DNA of 64,000 nucleotides from Cronobacter sakazakii (GTDB taxonomy: Bacteria; Pseudomonadota; Gammaproteobacteria; Enterobacterales; Enterobacteriaceae). Shown in pieces: positions 31,362 through 40,410 of this stretch. The notes beneath the pieces are model-generated. The model was not told the origin of the DNA, did no database searches, and was given only the letters and a program-made list of their open reading frames with translations. Every line of letters starts with the position of its first letter. The stretch's first letter is position 1. Location of the stretch: positions 682,001 to 746,000 of the forward strand of contig NZ_CP011047.1 in NCBI RefSeq assembly GCF_000982825.1, read 5' to 3'. The position numbers and the translations under genes are program-made.

Positions 31362-32153
31362 TTACGCAGGCGACGCGTTTTTCAGAAACAGACGGGCGGC
31401 ATTGGCATCCGTCGTGGCCTCAAGCCAGGCGGGATCTTCACCGCGCCACTGCGCGACTTGCTTAAGAATATGCGGCAGCCAGCATGGCTCGTTGCGACGC
31501 GATTTTGGCCTGGGGGCGAGATCCCGAGGCAGCAGATAAGGCGCGTCTGTTTCCAGCAGCAGGCGATCGGCGGGAATAACCGGCAGCAGGGCGCGTAGTT
31601 CAAGCCCGCGACGCTCGTCGCAAACCCAGCCGGTAATACCGAGGTAAAGACCGCGTGCCAGTGCCTCTCGTGCCTCCTGTTCGGTGCCGGTAAAGCAGTG
31701 CAGTACCGCGCCCGGCAGTTTATCGAGCCACGGATCGAGCAACTCAAGAAAGCGCGCATGGGCATCGCGACAGTGCAAAAACACCGGCAGCGCCAGCTCT
31801 GCCGCCAGCCGCAACTGTTCTGTAAAGGCATGCTCCTGTTCGGCAGGCGTTGAAAAATTCCGGTTGAAATCGAGCCCGCATTCGCCAATCGCCACGACCT
31901 GCGCCTTCCCTGCGAGCGCACGCAGCCGCGCCGCGCTTTCATCATTCCAGCTACTGGCGTCGTGCGGGTGAACGCCCGCGGTCGACCAGCAGCCCTCGTA
32001 ACGCCTGGCGAACGCGCAAGCCTTTTCGCTTTCCTCAAGCGACGTGCCGGTAAAGAGCATATTGCTGACGCCTGCCGCACGGGCGCGGGCAATCATCTCA
32101 TCCCTGTCATGGTCAAACTGAGAGCTGGTTATATTCAGGCCAATATCAAACAT
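31362..32153 (-). CDS. tatD: 3'-5' DNA/RNA exonuclease TatD
   Basis: Metal-dependent nuclease of the TatD family, linked to DNA repair after peroxide; not needed for Tat export despite its place. 263 residues from MFDIGLNITSSQF. A start at 32165 (MESAMFDIG) is equally possible and matches the alternative E. coli start. TIM-barrel ligands appear in TAGVHPHD, GECGLDFNRNFS, FLHCRDAH, LHCFTG and ETDAPYLLPRD. The frame stays open further upstream through tatC DNA but without family similarity. Confidence 0.94.
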   Translation of the reverse strand: MFDIGLNITSSQFDHDRDEMIARARAAGVSNMLFTGTSLEESEKACAFARRYEGCWSTAGVHPHDASSWNDESAARLRALAGKAQVVAIGECGLDFNRNFSTPAEQEHAFTEQLRLAAELALPVFLHCRDAHARFLELLDPWLDKLPGAVLHCFTGTEQEAREALARGLYLGITGWVCDERRGLELRALLPVIPADRLLLETDAPYLLPRDLAPRPKSRRNEPCWLPHILKQVAQWRGEDPAWLEATTDANAARLFLKNASPA

Positions 32154-32166
32154 TGCGCTTTCCATA

Positions 32167-32190
32167 TGAAAACCGCCCTGACGGGCGGTT
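32167..32190 (-). terminator. Hairpin between tatC and tatD
   Basis: AACCGCCC (32171-32178) pairs with GGGCGGTT (32183-32190), 4-base loop, with only a short T-run after it on the minus strand. It ends just before the first possible tatD start, so it may both reduce read-through and affect tatD initiation. Confidence 0.65.
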
Positions 32191-32193
32191 ACG

Positions 32194-32955
32194 TTATTCT
32201 TCTGCTTCTTCTTCGGCATCCTGCTCTCGCGGACGCCGTTTACCGACGTAAAAGCGTGAGAAGAAAATCCCGACTTCAAACAGGCAGTACATCGGTATCG
32301 CCAGCAGCGTTTGCGAGAACACATCCGGCGGCGTGAGCAGCATGCCGACGACGAACGCGCCGACGAGCACATACGGGCGTTTGGCACGCAAGTCCTGCGG
32401 CGTGGTCACGCCCATCCAGCACAGCAAGACGATAGCGACTGGCACTTCAAACGACACGCCGAAGGCCATAAACAGCGCCATGACGAAATCGAGATAGCTG
32501 GTGATATCGGTCGACACCACAACGCCGACAGGCGCGGTTTTCGTTAAGAAGCCGAACGCCAGCGGGAACACCACGAAATAGGCGAAGGCCATACCGATAT
32601 AAAACAGCAGCGTACTGGAAACCAGCAGCGGGATAATCAGGCGTCGCTCATGCTTGTACAGCGCCGGGGCGACAAACGCCCAGACCTGATACAAAATCAC
32701 CGGTGCGGAGAGGATCACCGACACCATCATGGTCAGCTTGATAGGCGTGAAAAACGGCGACGCCACGTCGGTAGCAATCATACTGGCACCGTGCGGCATC
32801 TGGCTTATCAGCGGGGCAGCGACCAGCTGATAGATATCGTTGGCGAAGTAGACCAGCGCCAGAAAAATCACCAGCACCGCGACGATGCAGTTCAGCAGTC
32901 GCTTACGCAGTTCAATCAGATGACTGATTAGGGGTTGGGTATCTTCAACAGCCAT
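32194..32955 (-). CDS. tatC: Sec-independent protein translocase subunit TatC
   Basis: Polytopic receptor that recognises twin-arginine signal peptides; 253 residues. I chose MAVEDTQPLISHLIELRKRLL at 32955; a start at 32970 would overlap tatB and add residues the family lacks. Six membrane segments can be traced, with the conserved SHLIELRKR N-terminal loop and the first periplasmic loop carrying SPFFTPIKL. One base separates it from the tatB stop. The acidic C-terminal tail (EQDAEEEAEE) is typical. Confidence 0.97.
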   Translation of the reverse strand: MAVEDTQPLISHLIELRKRLLNCIVAVLVIFLALVYFANDIYQLVAAPLISQMPHGASMIATDVASPFFTPIKLTMMVSVILSAPVILYQVWAFVAPALYKHERRLIIPLLVSSTLLFYIGMAFAYFVVFPLAFGFLTKTAPVGVVVSTDITSYLDFVMALFMAFGVSFEVPVAIVLLCWMGVTTPQDLRAKRPYVLVGAFVVGMLLTPPDVFSQTLLAIPMYCLFEVGIFFSRFYVGKRRPREQDAEEEAEE

Positions 32956-32956
32956 G

Positions 32957-33517
32957 TCAGGATTTATCACTCACGGTGGATGCGGCTTCAGGTTTCCGCG
33001 TGCTGGCGGACGCGTCCGGCGACGTATCAACGCCATTTTCAGGCTCGACAGGCGCTGCCCCGGTCTCTTCCGCGTGCGCCGTCTCCGTCACAGGCTTCTG
33101 CGCAGGTGACTGCGCCTGATGCTCAGCTTTCGCTGGCGTAACGCCTTCATGCTGCGCTTCGTTGCCTTTCACCAGCGGATTATGAATGGTGTGGGCGTCG
33201 TCGCTCGCTTTTTCCGGATCGTTAACGCTGTAAGAGCGCTTCATCGATTCCGCCGCTTCGCGTAGTTCGTCCATCGACGCTTTCAGCTCTGGCGTCAGGT
33301 TATCGATGCTCGCTTTTTCCACTTTCTTCAGGCTTTCCTGAAACTCCTGAAGCTTAAGCTCCTGGGTCAGTTCATTCTGCACGGTGGTTGCAAGCGATCG
33401 CAGCGCACGAACCCAGCCTGCAACCGTGCGGACAGCCACAGGCAAACGCTGCGGCCCCAGCACGATAAGCCCGATAACAAAAACCAGCAGCAGTTCGCCA
33501 AAACCAATATCAAACAC
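32957..33517 (-). CDS. tatB: Sec-independent protein translocase subunit TatB
   Basis: Single-span partner of TatC in the signal-peptide receptor complex; 186 residues, some 15 longer than E. coli, the extra being in the disordered tail. N-terminal helix MFDIGFGELLLVFVIGLIVL, hinge GPQRLP, amphipathic helix RTVAGWVRALRSLATTVQNE, then a long low-complexity Ala/Glu/Pro tail. Three bases separate it from tatA. Confidence 0.97.
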   Translation of the reverse strand: MFDIGFGELLLVFVIGLIVLGPQRLPVAVRTVAGWVRALRSLATTVQNELTQELKLQEFQESLKKVEKASIDNLTPELKASMDELREAAESMKRSYSVNDPEKASDDAHTIHNPLVKGNEAQHEGVTPAKAEHQAQSPAQKPVTETAHAEETGAAPVEPENGVDTSPDASASTRKPEAASTVSDKS

Positions 33518-33520
33518 GGA

Positions 33521-33784
33521 TTACACCTGCTCTTTATCACGTTTTTTCGCGTCGTCAGCGGTGACGTCGCTTTTGGTTTCGCCGATTTGTTTATCCTGCG
33601 CAGAAGGCGCGGTGAAATCCGCATCCTGCTGGTGCTTTTGTTTGTCGTCGTCACCCATCGCTTTTTTAAAGCCTTTGATGGATTCACCAAGGTCAGAGCC
33701 CAGCGAGCGTAGTTTTTTGGTGCCAAAAAGCAGAACAACCAGAACCGCGATAATCAATAACTGCCAGATACTGATGCCACCCAT
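33521..33784 (-). CDS. tatA: Sec-independent protein translocase subunit TatA
   Basis: Pore-forming or membrane-weakening component of the Tat system; 87 residues. MGGISIWQLLIIAVLVVLLF forms the membrane helix, FGTKKLRSLGSDLGESIKGF the hinge and amphipathic helix, then a charged tail. First gene of tatABCD. Upstream, TATACT (minus strand, 33834-33829) within the 33822-33842 hairpin could be its -10. Confidence 0.97.
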   Translation of the reverse strand: MGGISIWQLLIIAVLVVLLFGTKKLRSLGSDLGESIKGFKKAMGDDDKQKHQQDADFTAPSAQDKQIGETKSDVTADDAKKRDKEQV

Positions 33785-33821
33785 ACATTTCCTCAGTTAC
33801 CAGTGATAATGGTATTCATCA

Positions 33822-33842
33822 GGCCACAGTATACCTGTGGCC
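33822..33842 (-). other. Hairpin in the ubiB-tatA gap
   Basis: GGCCACAG (33822-33829) pairs with CTGTGGCC (33835-33842), 5-base loop, no T-run. It may be a 3' end for ubiB or part of the tatA promoter region. Confidence 0.4.
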
Positions 33843-33862
33843 GTTTCATAACAATGTCTGCG

Positions 33863-35503
33863 CTAGTCGGTACGCCGCCAGCCGATAAGCCAGACGAGAA
33901 TACCGCCTGCCATCAGCCATCCGGGCGACATGCCCCAGTCAGGACGGTTGATAAAGAGCAGCGTGCTGCTCAGCATTAGCGTGGCGCCAATGCCGAACAG
34001 ATAGCGCGACTGCCCTTGCTTCACACGATGCTCCTGCAGCTCATGGGCAATCTTATCAACACTTTGTTGCAGTTGTTTGCCTTGCCGCAGGCTGTTGTAG
34101 ACCAGTTCAGGAATTTCCGGGATTTTTTCCGCCCAGAATGGCGCTTTCTCTTTAAAGGAGCGCACCAGCGCCGGGAAGCCCACCTGATCTTTGATCCAGC
34201 TTTCCAGAAAAGGTTTCGCCGTTTTCCACAAATCGAGCTGCGGATAGAGCTGACGCCCTACGCCCTCAATATACAGCAGCGTTTTTTGCAGCAGCACCAG
34301 CTGCGGCTGCACTTCCATATTAAAGCGGCGCGCGGTGTTAAAGAGATTCAGCAGCACGTGGCCAAACGAGATTTCCGCAAGCGGCTTTTCAAAAATAGGT
34401 TCGCAAACGGTACGAATGGCGGATTCGAACTCTTCTACATTGGTATCCGGCGGCACCCAGCCCGAATCCACATGCAACTCCGCCACGCGGCGATAGTCGC
34501 GGTTGAAGAAAGCGATAAAGTTTTCCGCCAGATAGCGCTTATCTTCTTTATTGAGCGAGCCCACGATGCCGCAGTCGATGCCAATGTATTGCGGATCGTG
34601 CGGGTGATCGTGGCTGACAAAAATATTCCCCGGATGCATATCACCGTGGAAAAAGCTATCGCGGAAAACCTGGGTGAAGAACACCTGAACGCCGCGCTCA
34701 GCCAGCAATTTCATGTCGGTGCCGTTGGCTTCCAGCGCCGCGACATCATTGACCGGGATGCCATAGATGCGTTCCATGACCATCATCGTCGGGCTGCAAT
34801 AGTCCGAATAGACTTCCGGCACGTAGAGCATCGGGCTGTTTTCGAAATTACGGCGCAGCTGAATGGCGTTCGCCGCTTCGCGCAGCAGATCGAGTTCATC
34901 CAGCAGCGTTTTTTCATACTCGCGCACCACTTCCATCGGGCGCAGGCGGCGGCCATCCGGCAGCAGGCGCGGCACCCAGCGCGCGAGACGGTAGATAAGC
35001 TTCATATCCGCCTTGATGACCGGCAGGATATCGGGGCGGATCACCTTAATGACCACCTCTTTGCCGTTCTCTTTCAGCCGGGCGGTGTGCACCTGCGCGA
35101 TTGAAGCGGAAGCAAGCGGCGTAATATCGAAATCATCAAACCACTCCTCGACGGGACGATCGCCCATGGCTTTTTCGATCTGCTGTTTAGCGAGCTTACC
35201 GTCAAAGGGTGCGACGCGATCCTGCAACAGTGCCAGTTGATCGGCGATTACCGGCGGAAAGAGATCGCGACGCGTCGACAGCATCTGACCGAACTTAATC
35301 CACACCGGCCCCAGCTCCTGCAACGCCAGACGAAGTCTCGTACCAAGCTCAAGATCTTTGTGCCGGTTCGGCATCCAGAACAACCCGCGACGCCAGATCC
35401 GCAGCGGCAGCGTCAGGCGCATGCGTGGAATCAGCTCATCCAGGCCGTAGCTCAGGAACGTTTTGATAATGAAATAAAGGCGCCGAATTTCACCTGGCGT
35501 CAT
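33863..35503 (-). CDS. ubiB: Ubiquinone synthesis kinase-like protein UbiB
   Basis: Atypical ADCK-type protein-kinase-like ATPase needed for ubiquinone synthesis, probably for extracting lipid intermediates; 546 residues, as in E. coli. Kinase-like core with the family motif KFGQMLSTRRDLFP, ASIAQVHTARL and GDMHPGNIFVSHD. Two C-terminal membrane helices (about residues 499-517 and 521-540). Its start overlaps the ubiJ stop by four bases, so the genes are coupled. Confidence 0.97.
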   Translation of the reverse strand: MTPGEIRRLYFIIKTFLSYGLDELIPRMRLTLPLRIWRRGLFWMPNRHKDLELGTRLRLALQELGPVWIKFGQMLSTRRDLFPPVIADQLALLQDRVAPFDGKLAKQQIEKAMGDRPVEEWFDDFDITPLASASIAQVHTARLKENGKEVVIKVIRPDILPVIKADMKLIYRLARWVPRLLPDGRRLRPMEVVREYEKTLLDELDLLREAANAIQLRRNFENSPMLYVPEVYSDYCSPTMMVMERIYGIPVNDVAALEANGTDMKLLAERGVQVFFTQVFRDSFFHGDMHPGNIFVSHDHPHDPQYIGIDCGIVGSLNKEDKRYLAENFIAFFNRDYRRVAELHVDSGWVPPDTNVEEFESAIRTVCEPIFEKPLAEISFGHVLLNLFNTARRFNMEVQPQLVLLQKTLLYIEGVGRQLYPQLDLWKTAKPFLESWIKDQVGFPALVRSFKEKAPFWAEKIPEIPELVYNSLRQGKQLQQSVDKIAHELQEHRVKQGQSRYLFGIGATLMLSSTLLFINRPDWGMSPGWLMAGGILVWLIGWRRTD

Positions 35504-36105
35504 TTGCCCTCCAGTTTATCCAACCGTTTGGTTAACGCTTCCAGTTGGCGCTCGACGGCCGAAATCTCTTCGGCAAACCAGGCGATTTCCAGCGCGCCCG
35601 GCGCGACGCGCCACTCTTCGGTAATCGCTTCCGCCAGATAGCGCTGATTACGCGTAAAGCCTTTTTGCAGCAGTTGCCCGCCGCGACGCATAACGCGCCC
35701 GATGCCTTCCGCGGCGATATCGCCAACCCACGGGGCCAGCAGCCCGGCGGGATCAAATTCGGCCATGTCCATCAGCGCCACAAAATTTTGCACCACCTGC
35801 AGATCGCCCTGCACTTCCAGCTCGCCGCTGCGAATAAGCGCAGTCAGCTGCTGGCGGTCCTGGAGCTTCGGCAAAACGGAAAGGCGTGTGATAACGGTAC
35901 AGTCCGCCTCGCCTTCCCATTTACTGAGCACATCCAGTTGTTGCTCGCTGAACACCAGCACCAGCGGCGTGGAAAGCTCTTCAAGCGTGATGCGCAACAC
36001 TTTGCCCTGCAAACGCTGGCGCGGCGCTTTCAGCGCGCTCTCGCGGTACAGAAAAGTGTTCAGCGCGCCTTCAATGCCAGCCATCATTAGCGGTGTGAAA
36101 GGCAT
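35500..36105 (-). CDS. ubiJ: Ubiquinone synthesis accessory factor UbiJ
   Basis: SCP2-domain lipid-binding protein that scaffolds the soluble Ubi complex in aerobic ubiquinone synthesis; 201 residues, as in E. coli. The SCP2 domain covers about residues 15-115 (VLRITLEELSTPLVLVFSEQ), followed by a C-terminal coiled coil (EEISAVERQLEALTKRLDKL). It lies between ubiE and ubiB. An sRNA (EsrE) has been reported inside this gene in E. coli; I cannot tell whether it is kept here. Confidence 0.95.
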   Translation of the reverse strand: MPFTPLMMAGIEGALNTFLYRESALKAPRQRLQGKVLRITLEELSTPLVLVFSEQQLDVLSKWEGEADCTVITRLSVLPKLQDRQQLTALIRSGELEVQGDLQVVQNFVALMDMAEFDPAGLLAPWVGDIAAEGIGRVMRRGGQLLQKGFTRNQRYLAEAITEEWRVAPGALEIAWFAEEISAVERQLEALTKRLDKLEGK

Positions 36106-36116
36106 CCGGCACCTCC

Positions 36117-36872
36117 TCAGAATTTGTAGCCGCGATGCAGCGCTACGATCCCGCCGGTCATGTTGTAGTAGTTGACGTTCTCGAAGCCCGCGTCGTTCAT
36201 CATCGCTTTAAGGGTTTCCTGATCCGGGTGCATACGGATGGATTCAGCGAGATAACGGTAGCTGCCAGCGTCTTTCGCCACCAGCTCGCCGACGCGCGGC
36301 AGAATGTGGAAAGAGTAAGCGTCGTAGGCTTTGTTCAGCGGCTCGAACACCGGTTTGGAGAACTCCAGCACCAGCAGACGGCCACCCGGCTTCAGCACGC
36401 GAAACATGGAACGCAGCGCTTTTTCTTTATCGGTGACGTTACGCAGGCCGAAGGAAATCGTGATGCAGTCAAAGGTGTTATCCGGGAACGGCAGCGCTTC
36501 CGCGTTGGCCTGGACATACTCGACGTTGCCGACGATGCCGATATTGCGCAGCTTCTCGCGCCCCATTTTCAGCATCGAATCGTTGATATCCGCCAGCACC
36601 ACTTTGCCGCTCTCACCCACCAGACGGGAGAATTTAGCGGTTAAATCGCCGGTGCCGCCCGCGAGATCCAGGACTTTCTGGCCGCGACGCACGCCGCTGC
36701 AATCGATAGTGAAGCGCTTCCACAGACGATGAATGCCGAACGACATCAGATCGTTCATGACATCATATTTCGCCGCCACGGAGTGGAAGACCTGCGCCAC
36801 CATATCCGCTTTTTGCTCTTTCGCTACGGTCTGGAAGCCAAAGTGCGTTGTATCTTGTGAATCTTCAACCAT
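36117..36872 (-). CDS. ubiE: Ubiquinone/menaquinone C-methyltransferase
   Basis: SAM-dependent methyltransferase acting in both ubiquinone and menaquinone synthesis; 251 residues, as in E. coli. SAM motif I is LDLAGGTGDLTAKF, followed by VLADINDSMLKMG and the family signature VLEFSKPVF. First gene of ubiE-ubiJ-ubiB. Confidence 0.97.
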   Translation of the reverse strand: MVEDSQDTTHFGFQTVAKEQKADMVAQVFHSVAAKYDVMNDLMSFGIHRLWKRFTIDCSGVRRGQKVLDLAGGTGDLTAKFSRLVGESGKVVLADINDSMLKMGREKLRNIGIVGNVEYVQANAEALPFPDNTFDCITISFGLRNVTDKEKALRSMFRVLKPGGRLLVLEFSKPVFEPLNKAYDAYSFHILPRVGELVAKDAGSYRYLAESIRMHPDQETLKAMMNDAGFENVNYYNMTGGIVALHRGYKF

Positions 36873-36961
36873 CTCAGTGCCTGCTTATCAAGGAAATGTT
36901 TGTGAAGTGTAACAGATTGGCCGCAATTGCCCTACGATTCAAGGCGGCATTAGCGCGCCGC

Positions 36962-38398
36962 TCAGCGCTCGCCCGCAACGCGAAACGCTGCTAAGTGGCT
37001 GTTTTCATCAGGGGCGCTGGCAAGCGCTTCGGCATCGGGGAGCGCAAACGCTTCATCATCCTGCACCGCCTGCTCGGCCAAATCCGGATTAATCTCGCGC
37101 TTTACCTCAACGCCCATACCGCGAAACGCCTCCGCCTGCGCAAGCAGGTTGCCGCGCCCGCTGGCGAGTTTTTTCATCGCCTGGCGATAGCTGTCGCTCG
37201 CTTTGTCGAGGTTCTGGCCGATGGCGCTCATGTCGTCAACGAACAGCCGCATTTTGTCATACAGGCGGCTCGCGCGATCGGCTATTTGCTGGGCGTTGCG
37301 GCTTTGATGCTCATAGCGCCAGAGGTTGGAAATGGTGCGCAGCGCCACCAGCAGCGTGGTCGGGCTCACCAGCATAATATTGTTTTTTAACGCCTCGGTG
37401 ATGAGCTCCGGCTGTTTATCGATAGCCAGTAAAAAGGCGGGCTCGACCGGGATAAACATCAGCACGTAATCCAGCGTGCGCAGCCCCGGCAACTGCTGAT
37501 AATCCTTGCGCCCCAGCAGACGAATATGATTGCGAAGCGAAGCGATGTGTTCGTTTAACGCCAGCTCGCGGCTGTAGTCATCTTCGGCGTTGAAGTAACG
37601 CTCATAGGCCACCAGCGTCATTTTGGCGTCAATCACCACATCTTTGCCCTGCGGCAGACGCACAATGACATCCGGCTGCATCCGGCTGCGGTCGGCAAGC
37701 TGAATATTGACTTGTGTTTCATACTCATGCCCTTCGCGCAGGCCCGAGGCTTCCAGTACGCGCGCGAGGACCACTTCGCCCCAGTTGCCCTGAGCCTTGT
37801 TGTCGCCTTTTAACGCGCGCGTCAGGTTGATGGCTTCCTGCGCCATTTGCGCATTCAGTTGCTGGAGGTTACGGATTTCATGAGCCAGCGTATGGCGCTC
37901 GCGTGCCTCCTGGCCGAAGCTTTCCTGCACCTGTCGGCGAAAGCCGTCGAGCTGCTCGCGTAGCGGAGAAAGCAGGCCGTTCAGGCTCTGGCGATTTTGC
38001 TCATCGACCTGACGACGGCTCTGCTCAAAGATACGGTTAGCGAGGTTTTCAAACTGTTCGCTCAGGCGCTGTTCGCTGCTCATCATCTGGCGCAGTTTTT
38101 CTTCGGCATGGACCTGGGTGGCCTCCAGGCGCGTGGTGACTTCGCGCAGATCGGACTCCAGCGAGCTGTTGATCTCCCGCAGGTTGCGCAGTTCGTTATT
38201 GAGCAGATCGCACTCATCGCGCCAGTGCTGGTTATGCGCCAGCGCCTCGCGGGCCGCGCTGAGCTCGCCATAAATATCGCGCTGCTGCGCCAGCAGATCC
38301 GCTTTTTGCTGGGCGGTTCGCAGGCCTGACATCAGCCAGCCCACCACAACGCCTGCCAGCGCAACCACGGCTAACACCAGATATGAGATTTCCACCAC
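36962..38398 (-). CDS. rmuC: DNA recombination protein RmuC
   Basis: Predicted nuclease-fold protein that limits inversions at short inverted repeats in E. coli; 478 residues. N-terminal membrane anchor (residues 5-24), long coiled coil to about residue 190, then the nuclease-like domain with GNWGEVVLARVLEASGL, QPDVIVRLPQGKDVVIDAKM and VLMFIPVEPAF. The coiled coil and C-terminal tail vary most. It lies between udp and ubiE as in E. coli. Confidence 0.95.
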   Translation of the reverse strand: MVEISYLVLAVVALAGVVVGWLMSGLRTAQQKADLLAQQRDIYGELSAAREALAHNQHWRDECDLLNNELRNLREINSSLESDLREVTTRLEATQVHAEEKLRQMMSSEQRLSEQFENLANRIFEQSRRQVDEQNRQSLNGLLSPLREQLDGFRRQVQESFGQEARERHTLAHEIRNLQQLNAQMAQEAINLTRALKGDNKAQGNWGEVVLARVLEASGLREGHEYETQVNIQLADRSRMQPDVIVRLPQGKDVVIDAKMTLVAYERYFNAEDDYSRELALNEHIASLRNHIRLLGRKDYQQLPGLRTLDYVLMFIPVEPAFLLAIDKQPELITEALKNNIMLVSPTTLLVALRTISNLWRYEHQSRNAQQIADRASRLYDKMRLFVDDMSAIGQNLDKASDSYRQAMKKLASGRGNLLAQAEAFRGMGVEVKREINPDLAEQAVQDDEAFALPDAEALASAPDENSHLAAFRVAGER

Positions 38399-38504
38399 GC
38401 CTCCTGCCTGAACTGCTCATCACGCCAGAGGGGATTGTGCTGTACATAATTCCAGACGAAAAGCGTTTTTCTGTAAGGATCGTCAATCCTGCGAGACATT
38501 ACGC

Positions 38505-38528
38505 AAAAAGGCCGGCGGAGCGCCGGCC
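38505..38528 (-). terminator. udp terminator
   Basis: GGCCGGCG (38510-38517) pairs with CGCCGGCC (38521-38528), 3-base loop; on the minus strand TTTTT follows. Confidence 0.92.
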
Positions 38529-38541
38529 TGAAAGGAAGCTA

Positions 38542-39297
38542 TCAGAGAAGGCGGCGCGCCGCCTCCACCACGATTTTCACCGCGTGGCTTTCGGTTTGTT
38601 TCATGGTTTCCGCGTTCGGGATCTCTTGCTGGGTGCGGTTGACGATAACGCCCGCCACCATGCCCGCGCGCAGCCCCTGGCTTGAGCACATGGTCAGCAG
38701 CGTGGCCGATTCCATTTCATAGTTCATCACGCCCATCGCCTGCCACTCTTTCATGGAGCCGTTAAAGCGGCTGACCACGCGGCCAGAGAAGGTGTCGTAG
38801 CGCTCCTGGCCTGGGTAGAAGGTGTCGGAAGAGGCGGTCACGCCGATGTGCGTGGTCGCGCCGACCGCTTTGGCCGCTTCCACCAGTGCGGTGGTACAGG
38901 CGAAATCGGCAACGGCCGGGTATTCCATCGGCGCGAAGTGCAGGCTGGCACCGTCAAGGCGTACGGAGGCGGTCGTTACCAGCACGTCGCCGACGTTGAT
39001 GTGCGGCTGGATAGCGCCAGTGGTGCCTACGCGCAGGAAAGTACGAATGCCAAGCTGCGCCAGCTCTTCTACCGCAATAGACGTTGACGGGCCGCCGATA
39101 CCGGTTGAGCAGATGATGACCGCTTTGCCATCAAGCTCAGCGCGCCAGGAGGTGAATTCACGGTGGGAGGCCAGTTTGACCGGCTTATCCATCAGCGCGG
39201 CGATCTTTTCCACTCGCTCCGGGTCGCCCGGGACAATCGCTAATTCTGCGCCCTGAAGATCGCTTTTTTTAAGGCCGAGGTGAAAAACATCAGACAT
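38542..39297 (-). CDS. udp: Uridine phosphorylase
   Basis: Cleaves uridine to uracil and ribose-1-phosphate for nucleoside salvage; 251 residues. I chose MSDVFHLGLKKSDLQGAE at 39297, preceded by AGAGGAG; E. coli has two more residues (MSKSDVF). Conserved blocks: PGDPERVEKIA, CSTGIGGPSTSIAVEEL, RVGTTGAIQ, SDTFYPGQERYDT and NYEMESATL. Promoter region carries two CRP sites. Confidence 0.97.
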   Translation of the reverse strand: MSDVFHLGLKKSDLQGAELAIVPGDPERVEKIAALMDKPVKLASHREFTSWRAELDGKAVIICSTGIGGPSTSIAVEELAQLGIRTFLRVGTTGAIQPHINVGDVLVTTASVRLDGASLHFAPMEYPAVADFACTTALVEAAKAVGATTHIGVTASSDTFYPGQERYDTFSGRVVSRFNGSMKEWQAMGVMNYEMESATLLTMCSSQGLRAGMVAGVIVNRTQQEIPNAETMKQTESHAVKIVVEAARRLL

Positions 39298-39342
39298 AGG
39301 TGACTCCTCTGTGGGTCGGTTTGTCAGGAGAAGCAAAACGGT

Positions 39343-39441
39343 ACTTTACAGAACCTTTCCGGCGTTTTTCGTGACCGGATTCACTTCAAAAGAAAGGAGT
39401 TGCATTAATTTTCCATAATTTCGTGATTATGGTCACATATA
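39343..39441 (-). promoter_or_regulatory. udp promoter with two CRP sites
   Basis: The -10 is TAAAGT (39348-39343), putting the start near 39336. Two CRP-like sites have six-base spacers: GTGA/TCAC at 39371-39384 (centre 39377.5) and 39423-39436 (centre 39429.5). These fall at about -41.5 and -93.5, the known E. coli udp geometry, with CytR expected between them. Confidence 0.85.
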
Positions 39442-39556
39442 GAGCGCATGAATGGAAATCCCGCGCGCCGAATGCCTGCTTTTGCCACCTCCACTCCCGC
39501 CACACGCAGGCTATAGTTAGGGATGCGCTAAAACAATAACGGGTACGGAGAATGCC

Positions 39557-40375
39557 ATGACCAACAACACTGACCATCCGGCGGGCTTTGCCGCTGCAGT
39601 TTCACCTGTCGCTTCAACGGTAGTGCATACGCCGCAGGATGCCATTATCGCGGGCGAAACCTCGATTCCCACGCAGGGCGAAAATATGCCTGCTTACCAC
39701 GCCCGCCCGCGCGCTGCTGATGGCCCGCTGCCGGTGGTGATTGTGGTACAGGAGATTTTCGGCGTACATGAACATATTCGCGATATATGCCGTCGCCTGG
39801 CGCTGGAAGGGTATCTGGCGGTGGCGCCGGAACTCTATTTCCGTCAGGGCGATCCGAATGAGTATGACGATATTTCGTCGCTGTTGAGCAATCTGGTGTC
39901 GAAAGTGCCGGACGCGCAGGTGCTGGCGGATCTGGATCATGTGGCAAGCTGGGCGTCACGCAACGGCGGCGACGCGCATCGTCTGATGCTGACCGGTTTT
40001 TGCTGGGGCGGGCGTATCGCGTGGCTGTACGCCGCGCATAATCCGCAACTGAAAGCCGCCGTGGCGTGGTATGGCAAGCTGCTGGGCGACAAAACGTTAA
40101 ACTCGCCGAAGCACCCGGTGGATGTCGCCACCGATCTGACCGCGCCAGTGCTGGGGCTTTACGGCGCGCAGGATACGGGTATTTCGCTTGAGAGCGTGGA
40201 GACCATGCGTCAGGCGCTGCGCGCCGCCAATGCGAAAGCTGAAATCATTGTTTACCCGGATGCGGGCCATGCGTTTAACGCCGATTATCGCCCGAGTTAT
40301 CACGAGGCGTCGGCAAAGGATGGCTGGGAGCGCATGTTGGGGTGGTTCAAAACCTACGGCAGTAAGAAAGGATAA
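39557..40375 (+). CDS. dlhH: Dienelactone hydrolase family protein
   Basis: Alpha/beta hydrolase of the dienelactone hydrolase family (YsgA/DlhH in E. coli); natural substrate unknown. 272 residues. The nucleophile elbow is GFCWGGRIAW (Cys as nucleophile), with a C-terminal Asp/His pair in YGAQDTGIS and PDAGHAFNADYRPSYH. The start overlies a divergent region shared with udp. Alone in its transcription unit, ending in a perfect terminator. Confidence 0.93.
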   Translation: MTNNTDHPAGFAAAVSPVASTVVHTPQDAIIAGETSIPTQGENMPAYHARPRAADGPLPVVIVVQEIFGVHEHIRDICRRLALEGYLAVAPELYFRQGDPNEYDDISSLLSNLVSKVPDAQVLADLDHVASWASRNGGDAHRLMLTGFCWGGRIAWLYAAHNPQLKAAVAWYGKLLGDKTLNSPKHPVDVATDLTAPVLGLYGAQDTGISLESVETMRQALRAANAKAEIIVYPDAGHAFNADYRPSYHEASAKDGWERMLGWFKTYGSKKG

Positions 40376-40404
40376 AAAAACGCCCGGGAAACCGGGCGTT
40401 TTTT
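40374..40404 (+). terminator. dlhH terminator
   Basis: ACGCCCGG (40380-40387) pairs with CCGGGCGT (40392-40399), GAAA loop, then TTTTTT; the A-run before makes it work from both sides. Confidence 0.93.
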
Positions 40405-40410
40405 GGTGGC

